A stretch of DNA of 64,000 nt from Demequina silvatica. GTDB lineage: Bacteria; Actinomycetota; Actinomycetes; Actinomycetales; Demequinaceae. Below the pieces are notes generated by a model. That model did not search any database, had not been told where the DNA came from, and worked only from the letters and a program-made list of their open reading frames with translations. Below are positions 1-8,505 of this stretch, one piece after another. Position 1 is the stretch's first letter; each line of letters begins with the position of its first letter. Location: NCBI RefSeq assembly GCF_000971215.1, contig NZ_BBMA01000006.1, positions 1-64,000 on the forward strand, written 5' to 3'. A program made the translations under genes and the position numbers.

Positions 1-34
1 TTGCGCCGGGGCCTTCGTGCTGAGCGGGAGCGGG

Positions 35-985
35 TCAGCTCGCCGCGAGGATGTCCACCACGAACACGAGCGTCGAGTTCGCCGGGATGGTGTCCGACTC
101 CTGGTCGCCGTAGCCGAGGTCCGGCGGGATGACCAGCAGCACCTGGCTGCCGACGGTCTGACCCACGAGGCCCTCGACCCAGCCGTCGATCAGCGAGCCG
201 GAGGAGAGGGTGAACGAGGTCGAGGCGCCGCGGTCCCACGACGAGTCGAACTGGTCGCCCTTCCACAGCCAGCCGGTGTAGTGCACCGTGATCTGGTCGC
301 CCTCCTCGACCGTGTCGCCCGTGCCCTCGATGAGGGGCTGGACCACCATCTCCGAGGGCTTCTTGCCCGCGTCGGAGAAGTCGACGGACGGCTTGCCGTC
401 CGCGTCGAGCGTGACGGTCGGAAGGCCGTCCTCGGGCTTGACCGAGGTGCCCTCGGCGCGCTCGAGCGGGGTGACCGCGCTGGTCGCGGTGACGGCCATG
501 ATGACCGCCGAGCCGTCCTCGGAGGAGGTGTCGGGGTACGCGTACAGGATCTGGGTGCCCACGTTCTGGCCGACGAGCGCGTCGTAGAGATCCGCGACCA
601 CCTGGCCGTCCGTCATGGTGACGACCTCGGGGGTGCCCGCGTCGTAGGTCGAGTACAGCTGCGAGGCGTCGGCGCCCGAGTAGACGATGTAGTCGAGCGT
701 GACGTTCTGGCCGTCCTCGATCTCCGCGCCGTCGCCGTCGGCGATGTGGCGGGTGGCGACGTCGGTCACCACGAGCGGGCTGTCGAAGGTCAGCGCCGGG
801 ACGCCGTCCTTGTCCGCCCACTCGATGGACTCCAGCGCCGCGGCGTCCGCGGCGGGATCGACCGCGGTGGCGGCGGACGCCGAGGCGGACGGCGACGCGT
901 CCGACTCCGACGCGGGACTGCACGCCGCGAGGCCGAGCACGGCGATGGAGCCGAGCACGACGGCGGTGAGCGCGTTCTTCTTCAT
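35..985 (-). CDS. FKBP-type peptidyl-prolyl isomerase lipoprotein
   Basis: Lipid-anchored extracytoplasmic peptidyl-prolyl cis-trans isomerase, probably a folding helper for exported proteins. I start it at the ATG at 983-985, not at an in-frame codon about 100 bases upstream, because GAGGAG precedes it and it opens a lipoprotein signal peptide: MKKNAL, a hydrophobic core, then lipobox LAAC with the lipidated Cys at residue 22. A Ser/Ala/Asp-rich linker follows. The C-terminal 110 residues are a canonical FKBP domain (VHYTGWLWKG, FDSSW, LIDGWVEGL, IPPDLGYG, ending VFVVDIL). Residues about 70-180 look like a second, diverged FKBP module (QNVTLDYIVYSG, VGTQILYAYP). It sits alone, convergent with nothing to its left in the window. 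Family assignment is firm; substrates are unknown. Confidence 0.93.
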   Translation of the reverse strand: MKKNALTAVVLGSIAVLGLAACSPASESDASPSASASAATAVDPAADAAALESIEWADKDGVPALTFDSPLVVTDVATRHIADGDGAEIEDGQNVTLDYIVYSGADASQLYSTYDAGTPEVVTMTDGQVVADLYDALVGQNVGTQILYAYPDTSSEDGSAVIMAVTATSAVTPLERAEGTSVKPEDGLPTVTLDADGKPSVDFSDAGKKPSEMVVQPLIEGTGDTVEEGDQITVHYTGWLWKGDQFDSSWDRGASTSFTLSSGSLIDGWVEGLVGQTVGSQVLLVIPPDLGYGDQESDTIPANSTLVFVVDILAAS

Positions 986-1171
986 GGATCTCCTCACGGG
1001 GGTCGTCCGCGACGCGCGCGGCATGGCGCGGCACGCGGGGTCGACCCGGTAACCGATGGGCAGCCGCACGGGTTCCCGGTACCGCCGCATCCTTATGCGA
1101 CCGTGACCTCGCGCGCGAGTGCCCGTTCAGCGTACCCGTCGATCCTGGGAGGTCGCTGTGAGGCGGGCCGC

Positions 1172-1906
1172 TCAGAGCTCCCGGTGCACGCTCTGCGCCG
1201 AGGTCTGCGCGGTCGCCAGCATGAGGATCTGGTCGATGTTGACGTGCCGGGGACGTGACGCCACCCAGCGCACCGCCTCCGCGATGTCCTCCGCCGTCAT
1301 GGGCGTGACGCCCTCGTAGACCTTCGCGGCCTTCTCCGCGTCGCCGTCGAAGCGCACCAGGGAGAACTCGGTCTCGACCATGCCGGGGTCGATCTCGGAC
1401 ACCCGCACGGGCTGGCCGAGCAGCTCGAGCCGGAGCACCCGGGTGAGGGCCGCGACCGCGTGCTTGGCGGCGTTGTACCCGCCGCCGCCCTTGTAGGGCT
1501 CGCGCGCGGCGATCGAGCCGATGGTGATGACCTGGCCGTCGCCGGACGCGACGAGCTTCGGCAGCAGCGCCTTGGTCACCCGGAGGGTGCCGAGCACGTT
1601 GACGTCGTACATGGCCTGCCACTGGTCGACGTCCGCCTCCGCGATGGACGCGGTTCCGAACGCGCCGCCGGCGTTGTTGAGCAGCAGGTCGCAGGTCTCG
1701 ACCCGGGAGCAGAAGGCGTCGACGGACTCCTGGTCCGTGACGTCGAGCGGGATCGCCGTCCCGCCGACCTCCGCCGCGAGGGCCTCGATGCGGTCCGTGC
1801 GACGCGCGCCGATGACCACGTTCCAGCCGTCCGCCGCGAGGGCCCGCGCGCTGGCCGCGCCGATCCCGCTGCTCGCTCCCGTGACGACCGCCGTGCGCTG
1901 TGCCAT
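1172..1906 (-). CDS. Short-chain dehydrogenase/reductase (classical SDR)
   Basis: Cytosolic NAD(P)-dependent oxidoreductase of 244 residues, the usual length for a classical SDR. The N-terminal Rossmann cofactor motif is TGASSGIG (residues about 10-17), followed by LLNNAGG, the catalytic Ser in ITIGSIAA and the YxxxK pair in YNAAKHA. GARRTDR after the second strand is compatible with NADP preference. AAGGAG lies seven bases before the ATG at 1904-1906. The sequence resembles the YdfG-like 3-hydroxy acid/serine dehydrogenase branch, but the substrate cannot be read from the sequence. It is transcribed away from the helicase promoter region and shows no operon partner. Confidence 0.9.
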   Translation of the reverse strand: MAQRTAVVTGASSGIGAASARALAADGWNVVIGARRTDRIEALAAEVGGTAIPLDVTDQESVDAFCSRVETCDLLLNNAGGAFGTASIAEADVDQWQAMYDVNVLGTLRVTKALLPKLVASGDGQVITIGSIAAREPYKGGGGYNAAKHAVAALTRVLRLELLGQPVRVSEIDPGMVETEFSLVRFDGDAEKAAKVYEGVTPMTAEDIAEAVRWVASRPRHVNIDQILMLATAQTSAQSVHREL

Positions 1907-1960
1907 GCCTGTGCTCCTTGTCCGATGGATGGCTCAAGCATGCCTGGTCCGCGCTGCGGC

Positions 1961-4312
1961 TCAAGCCCCTGGGGTAGCGCCGCGCGCGTCCACCCACGCG
2001 AGGAAGTCCTCGGCCGCGATCACCGGCTTGCCCCACTCGAGCGCCTTGCGTGCCTTGCCCGACTGCGTGCCGCGCTCGGCGACCACCAGGACGTCCGTGC
2101 GCGTCTTGGTGACGCTCGGGACCGGGATCAGCCCGACGTCCTCGGCGAGCGCCATCATGCGCTCGCGCTCCATCACACCCCGGCCGGGAGCCACCACCGT
2201 GCCGGTGAAGCACACCCGCGCGCCCGGCACGAGCACGGCGGAGGCCTCGACCGGCCCCTCGATCACGAGGTCGACCGGGAGCACGTCGACGCCGAAGTGC
2301 TGCTCGGCGGCGCGCACGCGCGCCAGCGCCGCCGCGTCCTTGTCGATCACCCGGTCCCACGCCCCGACCAGCAGTTCGGCGAGCACGGCGCTCGGGTCGT
2401 CGTCCGCGGACAGGTTCCCGCCCACCACGAAGACCTCCGCGCCGCCCGTCGCGATCCTCGCCTGGAGGAAGCCCCGGCCCCGCGGCCAGGAGGCGAAGGG
2501 CGTGCCCCCGGCCAGCGCATCGTCCCCTCGCCGTGCGATCCAGCGCTCGCCGGCGTCGCGCAGCGCGCGTGCCCGCTCGAGCGCCGTGGGTGCGGAGAGA
2601 GCGACGCGCTCGCCGGCGTCGAAGGCGGGCGCGGGCAGCTCGGCGCCGAGCGCCATGGGCTCGACCACGCCGTTGCGCTTGAGCTCGAAGTCGATCCACC
2701 CGAGCGTGCGGTCGATGCCCGTGCCCACCGGGATCCGGCCGGCGAGCAGGGGCGACAGGCACGCCCACGCCTCGGCGAGCACGGGCGCGAGCTGCACGTC
2801 GCGCGTGGTGAGCCCGAACTCCGTCTGCGCCGCGTAGAGGTCGCTGGTGGGGTTGACCACGGTGGTCGCCTCGTCGCCCTCGTCGGTCACCACGGCGATC
2901 TCGACGGGACGCGGCCGGTACCTGTCCCCCACGGTGCCCACGGTCAGGGCGCTGAGGTAGACATGCCCGACCGGCGCATCGTCCCCCCGATCCGTGCGGG
3001 CGGCGGCCAGGAACCGGCGGATCCGGCCGTCCGACTTGAGGTCGCGCGGCAGCACGTCCCGGCGCAGCACCAGGCCCTCGAGCGACGTGCAGCGGCTGAG
3101 CGCGACGTAGAGCTGGCCGTTCGCGAACGTGCCGCCGGTGAGGTCCACCACCACTCGGTCGAGCGTCTGGCCCTGGGCCTTGTGGATGGTGATGGCCCAC
3201 GCGAGCTTCATGGGCAGCTGCGTGAAGGAGCCGACCACCTGCCGATGCAGGCTTCCGCCCTCCATCACGGGACGGGTGATGTCCCAGGTGTAGGGGCGGA
3301 CGTCGACCTGCCGGCCATCGCGAAGCGCCACGGTCGCGACCGGGCCGTCCTGGTCCCGTCGCAGCATGAGCACCCGGCCGAGCGTCCCGTTCACCCAGTG
3401 GTCGGCGGGGTCGTTGTTGAGCAGCATCACCTGCGCCCCGACGGCGACGTCGAGGCTGGCCTCGGCCGGCATCTCGAAGCCGTCGGTGTCGCCGGAGACC
3501 CGCGCGTCGTAGGTGAGGATCGGGCTCGGGAGCCGCTCGAGCTCGCGCCGGTTGCGGGCGCGGACTATCCGGTTGGTGGTGGCGAGCGTGAGCCAGAACT
3601 CGTCGTGAGGAGGCTCGAAGCCGGGGTGGGTGCGCGCGTTGAGGGCCGCCCGCGCGCTCTCGAGCAGGGCGCCGTCGCGCACCGCGTTGAGGATGTCGAC
3701 CAGCTGGGTGTCGCCCAGCTGGCGGAAGACCGTGGAGAGCTCGACCACCGCGAAGTGGTCGCGGTCGAAGCGGCGTGCCGAGAAGAAGTAGGGGGTGCCG
3801 TAGCGCTCGTCGAAGAAGTCGACCTCGTCGTCGCGCACCACGGGCGGGAGCTGGTGGAGGTCGCCCACGAGCACCAGCTGCACGCCGCCGAAGGGCTCGC
3901 CGGGCTGGGGACCGAACCGCTCGAGCGCGGCGACCAACGCGTCGAAGAGGTCGGCGCGCACCATCGACGCCTCGTCGACGATGAGCGTGTCGAGGCCGGC
4001 CAGTGTGCTCGCGAAGCGGCCCGGGTAGTAGCCGGCCCCGCGCACCATGTCCTCGTTCACGCCCATGGGGAAGGAGAACAGGCGATGGATGGTGTAGCCG
4101 TCGACGTTGAGCGCCGCGATGCCCGTGGGAGCGACGGTGACCGCCGTGCGGCCCGTGGTGGCGAGGAAATGCCTGATGAGGGTGGACTTTCCCGTCCCCG
4201 CGCGACCGGTGAGGAACAGGTGGCCGCCGCCGTGGAGGATCTCCAGGGCGCGCTCGAAGTCCTCGGTGAGGGTGATGCCCTCCCAGGGGCGCCGCGCGCG
4301 CTGCTCGCTCAT
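1961..4312 (-). CDS. Pif1/RecD-like superfamily 1B helicase with C-terminal BRCT domain
   Basis: ATP-dependent DNA helicase of 783 residues. Walker A is GRAGTGKST (about residue 37), followed by VTVAPTGIAALN, the DEAS Walker B (LIVDEASMVRADL), motif III VLVGDLHQLPP and a UvrD-like C-terminal motif (TIHKAQGQTLDRVVVDL, YVALSRCTSLEGL) typical of Pif1-type proteins. After about residue 450 comes a region of unclear fold. The last 80 residues form a BRCT-like module (VCFTGTVVAPG, ERMMALAEDVG, TDVLVVAE, ARKALEWGKPVIAAEDFLAW), the fold used by NAD-dependent ligases to bind DNA or protein ends. A possible -10 TAGGCT lies nine bases before the ATG. Probably a replication or repair accessory helicase. 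Two copies of the GGGACGATGCG motif fall inside the gene. Confidence 0.9.
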   Translation of the reverse strand: MSEQRARRPWEGITLTEDFERALEILHGGGHLFLTGRAGTGKSTLIRHFLATTGRTAVTVAPTGIAALNVDGYTIHRLFSFPMGVNEDMVRGAGYYPGRFASTLAGLDTLIVDEASMVRADLFDALVAALERFGPQPGEPFGGVQLVLVGDLHQLPPVVRDDEVDFFDERYGTPYFFSARRFDRDHFAVVELSTVFRQLGDTQLVDILNAVRDGALLESARAALNARTHPGFEPPHDEFWLTLATTNRIVRARNRRELERLPSPILTYDARVSGDTDGFEMPAEASLDVAVGAQVMLLNNDPADHWVNGTLGRVLMLRRDQDGPVATVALRDGRQVDVRPYTWDITRPVMEGGSLHRQVVGSFTQLPMKLAWAITIHKAQGQTLDRVVVDLTGGTFANGQLYVALSRCTSLEGLVLRRDVLPRDLKSDGRIRRFLAAARTDRGDDAPVGHVYLSALTVGTVGDRYRPRPVEIAVVTDEGDEATTVVNPTSDLYAAQTEFGLTTRDVQLAPVLAEAWACLSPLLAGRIPVGTGIDRTLGWIDFELKRNGVVEPMALGAELPAPAFDAGERVALSAPTALERARALRDAGERWIARRGDDALAGGTPFASWPRGRGFLQARIATGGAEVFVVGGNLSADDDPSAVLAELLVGAWDRVIDKDAAALARVRAAEQHFGVDVLPVDLVIEGPVEASAVLVPGARVCFTGTVVAPGRGVMERERMMALAEDVGLIPVPSVTKTRTDVLVVAERGTQSGKARKALEWGKPVIAAEDFLAWVDARGATPGA

Positions 4313-4370
4313 GGTGGGGAGAGCCTACCCAGCGCGGCCGACACGGGAACGCGGCCGCCGCATCGTCCCG

Positions 4371-5162
4371 TCAGCCGAGGGCGACGGGCTCCCTCACGTC
4401 GTCGTCAGGGAGCGCATCGGCGGTCGCGGAGACACGCATCTCGACCAGCTCGACGGGCTCCCCGATCGTGGTGAGGAAGGCAGTGTCGGCGGCGTCGCGG
4501 CCGGTCGCGATCCGCACGAGCGTGGACCGGGGCGCGAGGGTGGTCGCATCGACCGCGAGCCACCGACCGTCGACGAGCGCCTCCGCGACGGCGTGGAAGT
4601 CCATCGGCTCGAGCCCTGGCGCGTAGACCGCGACCACCCTCGCCGGCATGTCGCGTGCGCGCAGCAGGGCGACCACCAGGTGGGCGAAGTCACGGCACAC
4701 GCCGCGGCGGGACAGCAGCGTGGCGACGGCGCCGTCCGTGGGGTCCGTCGACCAGCCGTCGTACACGAGCCGGGTGCCGACCCAGCTCGAGACGGCGTCG
4801 AGGAGCGCGACCCCCTCGAGGCCGCCGAACTCGGCCGTGGCCACCGCGGCCAGCGTGTCCGACTCGCAGTAGCGGCTCGGGCGCAGGTAGCGGATGGGGT
4901 CGATCTCGTCGACGACGGCCGCCTCGCCGCGCCCGTCCACCCGCGCCGAGTAGCGCACCTCGATGCGCCCGCCGGTGACGTCCACCGAGTGGAGACGCGT
5001 GCCGTGCTGGTCCGCGATCTCGACAGGCGCGAGCGGCGTGCCGTCCTGGGTCACGGTGAGGGTCTCCTCGGCGGCGCGGCCGTCAGCGACGGCGATGGCG
5101 AGCACCATGCGGGCCGGGCCCGTCGCGTCGAGGGTGAGGGAGGCGGTCACGTCGCGTCGCAT
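4371..5162 (-). CDS. Transglutaminase-like (cysteine protease fold) protein
   Basis: 263 residues starting at MRRDVTAS; an upstream in-frame start is rejected because it gives Arg/Pro-rich sequence overlapping the toxin gene. The N-terminal half is a beta-rich bacterial transglutaminase N-domain (YSARV, IDPIRYLRPSRYCESD). The core follows: RRGVCRDFAHLVVALLRA carries the catalytic Cys, MDFHAVAEALVDG the His and WLAVDATT the Asp. No signal peptide, so cytoplasmic. Such proteins are usually peptidases or amidases rather than cross-linking enzymes; the substrate is unknown. It lies 28 bases downstream of the toxin-antitoxin pair on the same strand and could be read through from it. Confidence 0.88.
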   Translation of the reverse strand: MRRDVTASLTLDATGPARMVLAIAVADGRAAEETLTVTQDGTPLAPVEIADQHGTRLHSVDVTGGRIEVRYSARVDGRGEAAVVDEIDPIRYLRPSRYCESDTLAAVATAEFGGLEGVALLDAVSSWVGTRLVYDGWSTDPTDGAVATLLSRRGVCRDFAHLVVALLRARDMPARVVAVYAPGLEPMDFHAVAEALVDGRWLAVDATTLAPRSTLVRIATGRDAADTAFLTTIGEPVELVEMRVSATADALPDDDVREPVALG

Positions 5163-5190
5163 GCGGGAATCGTCGCACGGCGGACGGGCG

Positions 5191-5607
5191 TCAGTCGCTC
5201 CAGGGGTCGATGAGCGACAAGCCTGTGTCCGCGAAGTCCTTGACGTTGCGGGTGGCGACGGCGCATCCATGTGCCGCCGCGGTCGCGGCGAGGTAGCCGT
5301 CCACGGTCGGAAGCGGTCGCCCGGCCGCACGCGCGCTCACAGCCATGTGGGCATAGCGGCGTGCGGCGTCCTCGTTGAACGGCAGGATCCGCGAGGGGAA
5401 CAGGCCCAGCAGCCGGTCGAGCATCGCGGCGAGCCTGTCCTTGCGGGCGCCGTCCGGCAGCGCTCCGATGCCGAACAGCAGCTCGGCGAGCGTCACGCTG
5501 GAGAGGTACAGGGTGTCCGCCGCCTGAGCATTGAGCCAACTGATGACGGCAGGGTCTGGAGCGGGCCGCATCGCCTCCGACACGACGTTGGTGTCGAGCA
5601 CGATCAC
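5191..5607 (-). CDS. vapC: PIN-domain ribonuclease toxin (VapC/FitB type)
   Basis: 138-residue PIN nuclease, the toxin of a type II toxin-antitoxin pair expected to cleave RNA when free. Acidic metal-binding residues are visible: MIVLDTNVVSE (Asp5), TLAELLFG (Glu), TVDGYLAATAAAHG (Asp) and VATRNVKDFADTG (Asp). ISWLNAQ and FPSRILPFNEDAARRY place it with FitB-like VapCs. The GTG start (5605-5607) overlaps the antitoxin stop as GTGA, giving tight translational coupling with antitoxin first, the normal order. The RNA target is not predictable from the sequence. Confidence 0.93.
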   Translation of the reverse strand: MIVLDTNVVSEAMRPAPDPAVISWLNAQAADTLYLSSVTLAELLFGIGALPDGARKDRLAAMLDRLLGLFPSRILPFNEDAARRYAHMAVSARAAGRPLPTVDGYLAATAAAHGCAVATRNVKDFADTGLSLIDPWSD

Positions 5608-5861
5608 GGCATCGCCAGCGGTTCCGCGGGAGCGCGATCGCCGCCTGCCTCGAGCGCGTCCACGTCGGCATCGGAGAGCTCGAGGTCGCGGCCCAGCGCC
5701 ACGAGCGCGTCGCCGAGCAGGAGCCGGTGGGGCGGGACGAGCGCCGCGGCGAGGATCGCCCTCACCTCGGCCTCCGCGCTGCGGCCGTGCTCGGCCGCCC
5801 GGGCCCGCAAGGCCCGGTGAACCTCGTCAGGCACGCCTCGAACCGTCAGCACCGCCATCAT
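5604..5861 (-). CDS. Ribbon-helix-helix antitoxin (FitA type)
   Basis: 85-residue antitoxin of the adjacent PIN toxin. I start at the ATG at 5859-5861 (a second ATG follows immediately); GGGAGG stands four bases upstream and the longer frame would run into the tRNA. The N-terminus (MMAVLTVRGVPDEVHRALRA) fits the FitA/Arc pattern: a beta strand followed by helices that bind the operator as a dimer. Residues 40-85 would wrap the toxin. A plausible promoter lies just upstream at 5885-5913. FitA/VapB antitoxins normally repress their own operon with the toxin as co-repressor; that is inferred here. Confidence 0.9.
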   Translation of the reverse strand: MMAVLTVRGVPDEVHRALRARAAEHGRSAEAEVRAILAAALVPPHRLLLGDALVALGRDLELSDADVDALEAGGDRAPAEPLAMP

Positions 5862-5884
5862 GCACCTCCCGCATCGATGACAGC

Positions 5885-5913
5885 ATTTTAGCCAGGTGCA
5901 TGCATTCGGTCGA
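5885..5913 (-). promoter_or_regulatory. Candidate promoter of the toxin-antitoxin operon
   Basis: On the minus strand, TAAAAT (5885-5890) is preceded after exactly 17 bases by TCGACC (5908-5913), one mismatch from a good -35. The AT-rich -10 stands out in this GC-rich DNA and is 24 bases from the antitoxin start. Confidence 0.55.
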
Positions 5914-5943
5914 GGGGTCCGCGGCGACGCCGCCCGGACATGA

Positions 5944-5973
5944 AGAAGGGCCCGCCTTCCGGCGGGCCCTTCT
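5944..5973 (-). terminator. Hairpin terminator after tRNA-Ala
   Basis: A 13-bp perfect stem (AGAAGGGCCCGCC) with loop TTCC lies a few bases beyond the 3' end of tRNA-Ala on the minus strand and is followed by TTCTTC. It should end the tRNA transcript. Confidence 0.8.
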
Positions 5974-5978
5974 CTCAC

Positions 5979-6054
5979 TGGTGGAGCTGAGGGGAATCGA
6001 ACCCCTGACCTTCTCATTGCGAACGAGACGCGCTACCAACTGCGCCACAGCCCC
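5979..6054 (-). tRNA. tRNA-Ala (anticodon CGC)
   Basis: 76 nt on the minus strand, with CCA encoded. The acceptor GGGGCTG pairs with CAGCTCC (one G-U), the discriminator is A, the D-loop contains AGTTGGTAGC, the anticodon loop is TTCGCAA giving CGC (reads GCG), and the T-arm is GGGGTTCGATTCCCC. GCG is common in this genome, so this is a fully used tRNA. A strong terminator follows. Confidence 0.97.
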
Positions 6055-6104
6055 AAGTGCTCGAATAGGTTAGCACCTTCCCGGGGCCCGGCAGAACACC
6101 CCCG

Positions 6105-6141
6105 GGGACGATGCGCGGGGCCCCTTCCCCCGCATCGTCCC
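6105..6141. repeat. Inverted pair of the GGGACGATGCG motif
   Basis: GGGACGATGCG (6105-6115) and its complement CGCATCGTCCC (6131-6141) face each other across 15 bases, so the strand can fold as an 11-bp stem. It lies between tRNA-Ala and the GH92 gene, in the promoter-side region of both. Confidence 0.85.
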
Positions 6142-6285
6142 CTCCCGACGGCGTTGGAAAGTTAAAGAGTTCGTCACAATCGCGCAATAACGCCGACATT
6201 CGCGCCGCCTACCGTCGCTCCAAGGCCGCACGCCGAGGTGCGGCCCCCGCTCGTCAGGAGCAGGCTTCGGGAAGGAGGTGCCGCC

Positions 6286-8505
6286 GTGTACGACGACGTC
6301 GATCCGTTCATCGGGACCGAGGCCACCTCGCTCCCGGCACCCTCCGGCCTGGCCGCGACCTGGTGGTGGCCCAAGCCGCAGGTCGGCAACACCCACCCGG
6401 GCGCCTGCTACCCGCTCGGCATGGTGTCCGCGTGCGCCTACTCGGGCGCCTACCCGACCGGCTATGGGCTGTACGACCTCTCCACCGAGGGCGTCCCCAC
6501 CCGCATCCACGACCGCGCCCTCACCTCGGGCTTCACGCACTTCCAGCAGTCCGGCACCGGCGCGATCCGCAAGTACTACAACTACTTCCGCGTGACCCCG
6601 ATGATCGAGCGCCTCGACGAGCTGGGGAAGACCTGGGACCTGGTCGACGAGCACGCCGAGCCCGGCATGTACTCCGCGACGCTCGACAACGGCATCGAGG
6701 CGCAGCTGGTCGCCGGCCCCAAGAGCGTGATCCACCGCTACCGCTTCCCCGCGCACCCGAACGCGCGCGTGGTGGTCGACATGTCGATGGGCGGACTCAC
6801 CATCCCCTACGGCGCGACCATCCCGCTGCGCGCGAGCCTCGAGTCCGTCGAGCCCGGCATCGCGCAGGGCGAGATCGTGGTCGAGGGCGTGCCGCTGGCC
6901 GTCTACATGGAGTGCGACGCCGAGTCCTGGCGGCAGATGCTCTGGTACGACCACCGCCTCATGCCCGCAGGCCAGCGCCTGGACCTCGACTCGATCCGGC
7001 CCACCACGCTGCGCTCCTTCGGGCTCATGTGGGCGGGCCCGGCGGAGGAGGGCCAGGCGGTCGAGCTGCGGATCGGGTTCTCGCTGCGCGGCGTCGAGCA
7101 GGCGCGCAAGAACCTCCACCGGGACCTGGGCGAGCTGGGCACGTTCGAGTCCCGCCGGGCCGGCACGCGCGAGACCTGGCGAGGGCTGCTCGACGCGATC
7201 ACCGTGGAGACCGAGAGCGACGAGCGCCGCGAGGTGTTCGCCACCGCGCTCTACCACTCACTCATCAAGCCGTGCTTCGCGGCCGACGAGAGCCCGTTCT
7301 GGCAGCAGAAGGGCCCGTTCGTCTTTGACATCGCGACCATGTGGGACATCTACCGAACGCAGCTGCCGTTGCTCACGGCATTGCTGCCCCACCGCGCCGC
7401 CGAGCTCGCGAACGCGCTGCTCAGCATCTGCGAGCAGGAGGGCAACCTGCCCATCGGCTACCGCATGGCACGCGGCTCCGACCGCTTCTCCCGCCAGGGC
7501 AGCGCCCTGGTCCACACGCTGCTCGCGGACCTCGCGCAGCTGGGCATCCCCGGCATCGATTGGGACTGGGCGCTGGTCCACATGCAGACCGACCTGCGCC
7601 GCACCTACGGCGAGGAGTTCCTGCTCCAGGGCTACGCCGAGCCGCTCAGCCACACCCTCGACATCGCGTTCGGCTACTGGTGCACCGCGCAGGTCGCGGC
7701 ACTGCTGGGCGACCGCGCCATCTGCGACGAGTACGCGCCGCTCGCGGACCGCTGGCGCAACGCCTTCGACCCCGAGACCGGCCTGCTCCACTCCTCCACC
7801 TACTACGAGGGCACCCGCTACAACTACTCGTTCCGGCTCATGCACGACATGGCGGCCAGGATCGAGCTGGCGGGCGGGGACGATGCGTTCGTGCGGCTTC
7901 TCGACCGGTTCTTCGGCTTCGGCGCGGAGCCGGTGAAGCAGCCGGGCGAGCGCCCGGGCGCCGCCGAGATGGCGGCGGGCTACGCGCTGGGCCGCTTCGA
8001 GGGCCTCAACAACGAGCCGGACATGGAGTCCCCCTGGGCCTACCACTACGCGGGGAGGCCCGACCGGACCGCGGAGGTGGTCCACGGCATCGTCCACCAG
8101 ATGTTCGGGCCCGGCCGCGGCGGCCTGCCGGGCAACGACGACTCGGGAGGGCTTTCCTCCTGGTACGTGTGGGCGTGCCTGGGCCTGTTCCCGGTCGCGG
8201 GACAGAACCTGTTCCTGCTCCACCCGCCGGCATTCTCCACAGCGCGCTTGCGCGTGGCGCGCGGGGACCTCACCATCGTCGCAGAGGGCTTCGTCGAGCC
8301 GATCCCCGGCGGGCCCGTGCAGCACGTCCAGTCGGTGACCTTCGACGGAGAACCCGTCACCGGCTCGTGGATCTCCGGATCCGACCTGCACCGCGGAGGC
8401 GAGCTCCGCTTCATCCTCGGCGACACGCCGAGCGACTGGGGACGGACCCACCGTCCCCCCTCCACCCCCCGGCCCTGGGCAATCCCCGCGAAGGAGGCAT
8501 CATGA
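6286..8505 (+). CDS. Glycoside hydrolase family 92 (alpha-mannosidase type)
   Basis: 739-residue GH92 enzyme; most characterised members are calcium-dependent exo-alpha-mannosidases. I start at the GTG at 6286, seven bases after GGAGG (6274-6278); the upstream ATG has no site. Family signatures are VDPFIGT at the N-terminus, THPGACYPLGMVS, the SGTG of HFQQSGTGAIRKYYNYF, FDIATMWDIYRTQLPLL, NEPDMESPWAYHYAG and the C-terminal GNDDSGGLSSWYVWACLGLFPV. No signal peptide is seen, although most GH92 enzymes are exported, so this one probably acts in the cytosol on an imported or internal sugar. The stop overlaps the glycosyltransferase start (ATGA), implying coupled synthesis. The linkage cleaved cannot be read from sequence. 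Confidence 0.9.
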   Translation: MYDDVDPFIGTEATSLPAPSGLAATWWWPKPQVGNTHPGACYPLGMVSACAYSGAYPTGYGLYDLSTEGVPTRIHDRALTSGFTHFQQSGTGAIRKYYNYFRVTPMIERLDELGKTWDLVDEHAEPGMYSATLDNGIEAQLVAGPKSVIHRYRFPAHPNARVVVDMSMGGLTIPYGATIPLRASLESVEPGIAQGEIVVEGVPLAVYMECDAESWRQMLWYDHRLMPAGQRLDLDSIRPTTLRSFGLMWAGPAEEGQAVELRIGFSLRGVEQARKNLHRDLGELGTFESRRAGTRETWRGLLDAITVETESDERREVFATALYHSLIKPCFAADESPFWQQKGPFVFDIATMWDIYRTQLPLLTALLPHRAAELANALLSICEQEGNLPIGYRMARGSDRFSRQGSALVHTLLADLAQLGIPGIDWDWALVHMQTDLRRTYGEEFLLQGYAEPLSHTLDIAFGYWCTAQVAALLGDRAICDEYAPLADRWRNAFDPETGLLHSSTYYEGTRYNYSFRLMHDMAARIELAGGDDAFVRLLDRFFGFGAEPVKQPGERPGAAEMAAGYALGRFEGLNNEPDMESPWAYHYAGRPDRTAEVVHGIVHQMFGPGRGGLPGNDDSGGLSSWYVWACLGLFPVAGQNLFLLHPPAFSTARLRVARGDLTIVAEGFVEPIPGGPVQHVQSVTFDGEPVTGSWISGSDLHRGGELRFILGDTPSDWGRTHRPPSTPRPWAIPAKEAS

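Noticed and set aside
1460-4474. Long plus-strand reading frame opposite the Pif1-like helicase and dehydrogenase
   Set aside because: Antisense frame kept open by high GC; Arg/His/Gly-rich sequence with no family, and both genes on the other strand are clearly real.
5191-6054. tRNA-Ala plus toxin-antitoxin as an integrated island boundary
   Set aside because: No integrase and no repeat of the tRNA 3' end was found nearby.
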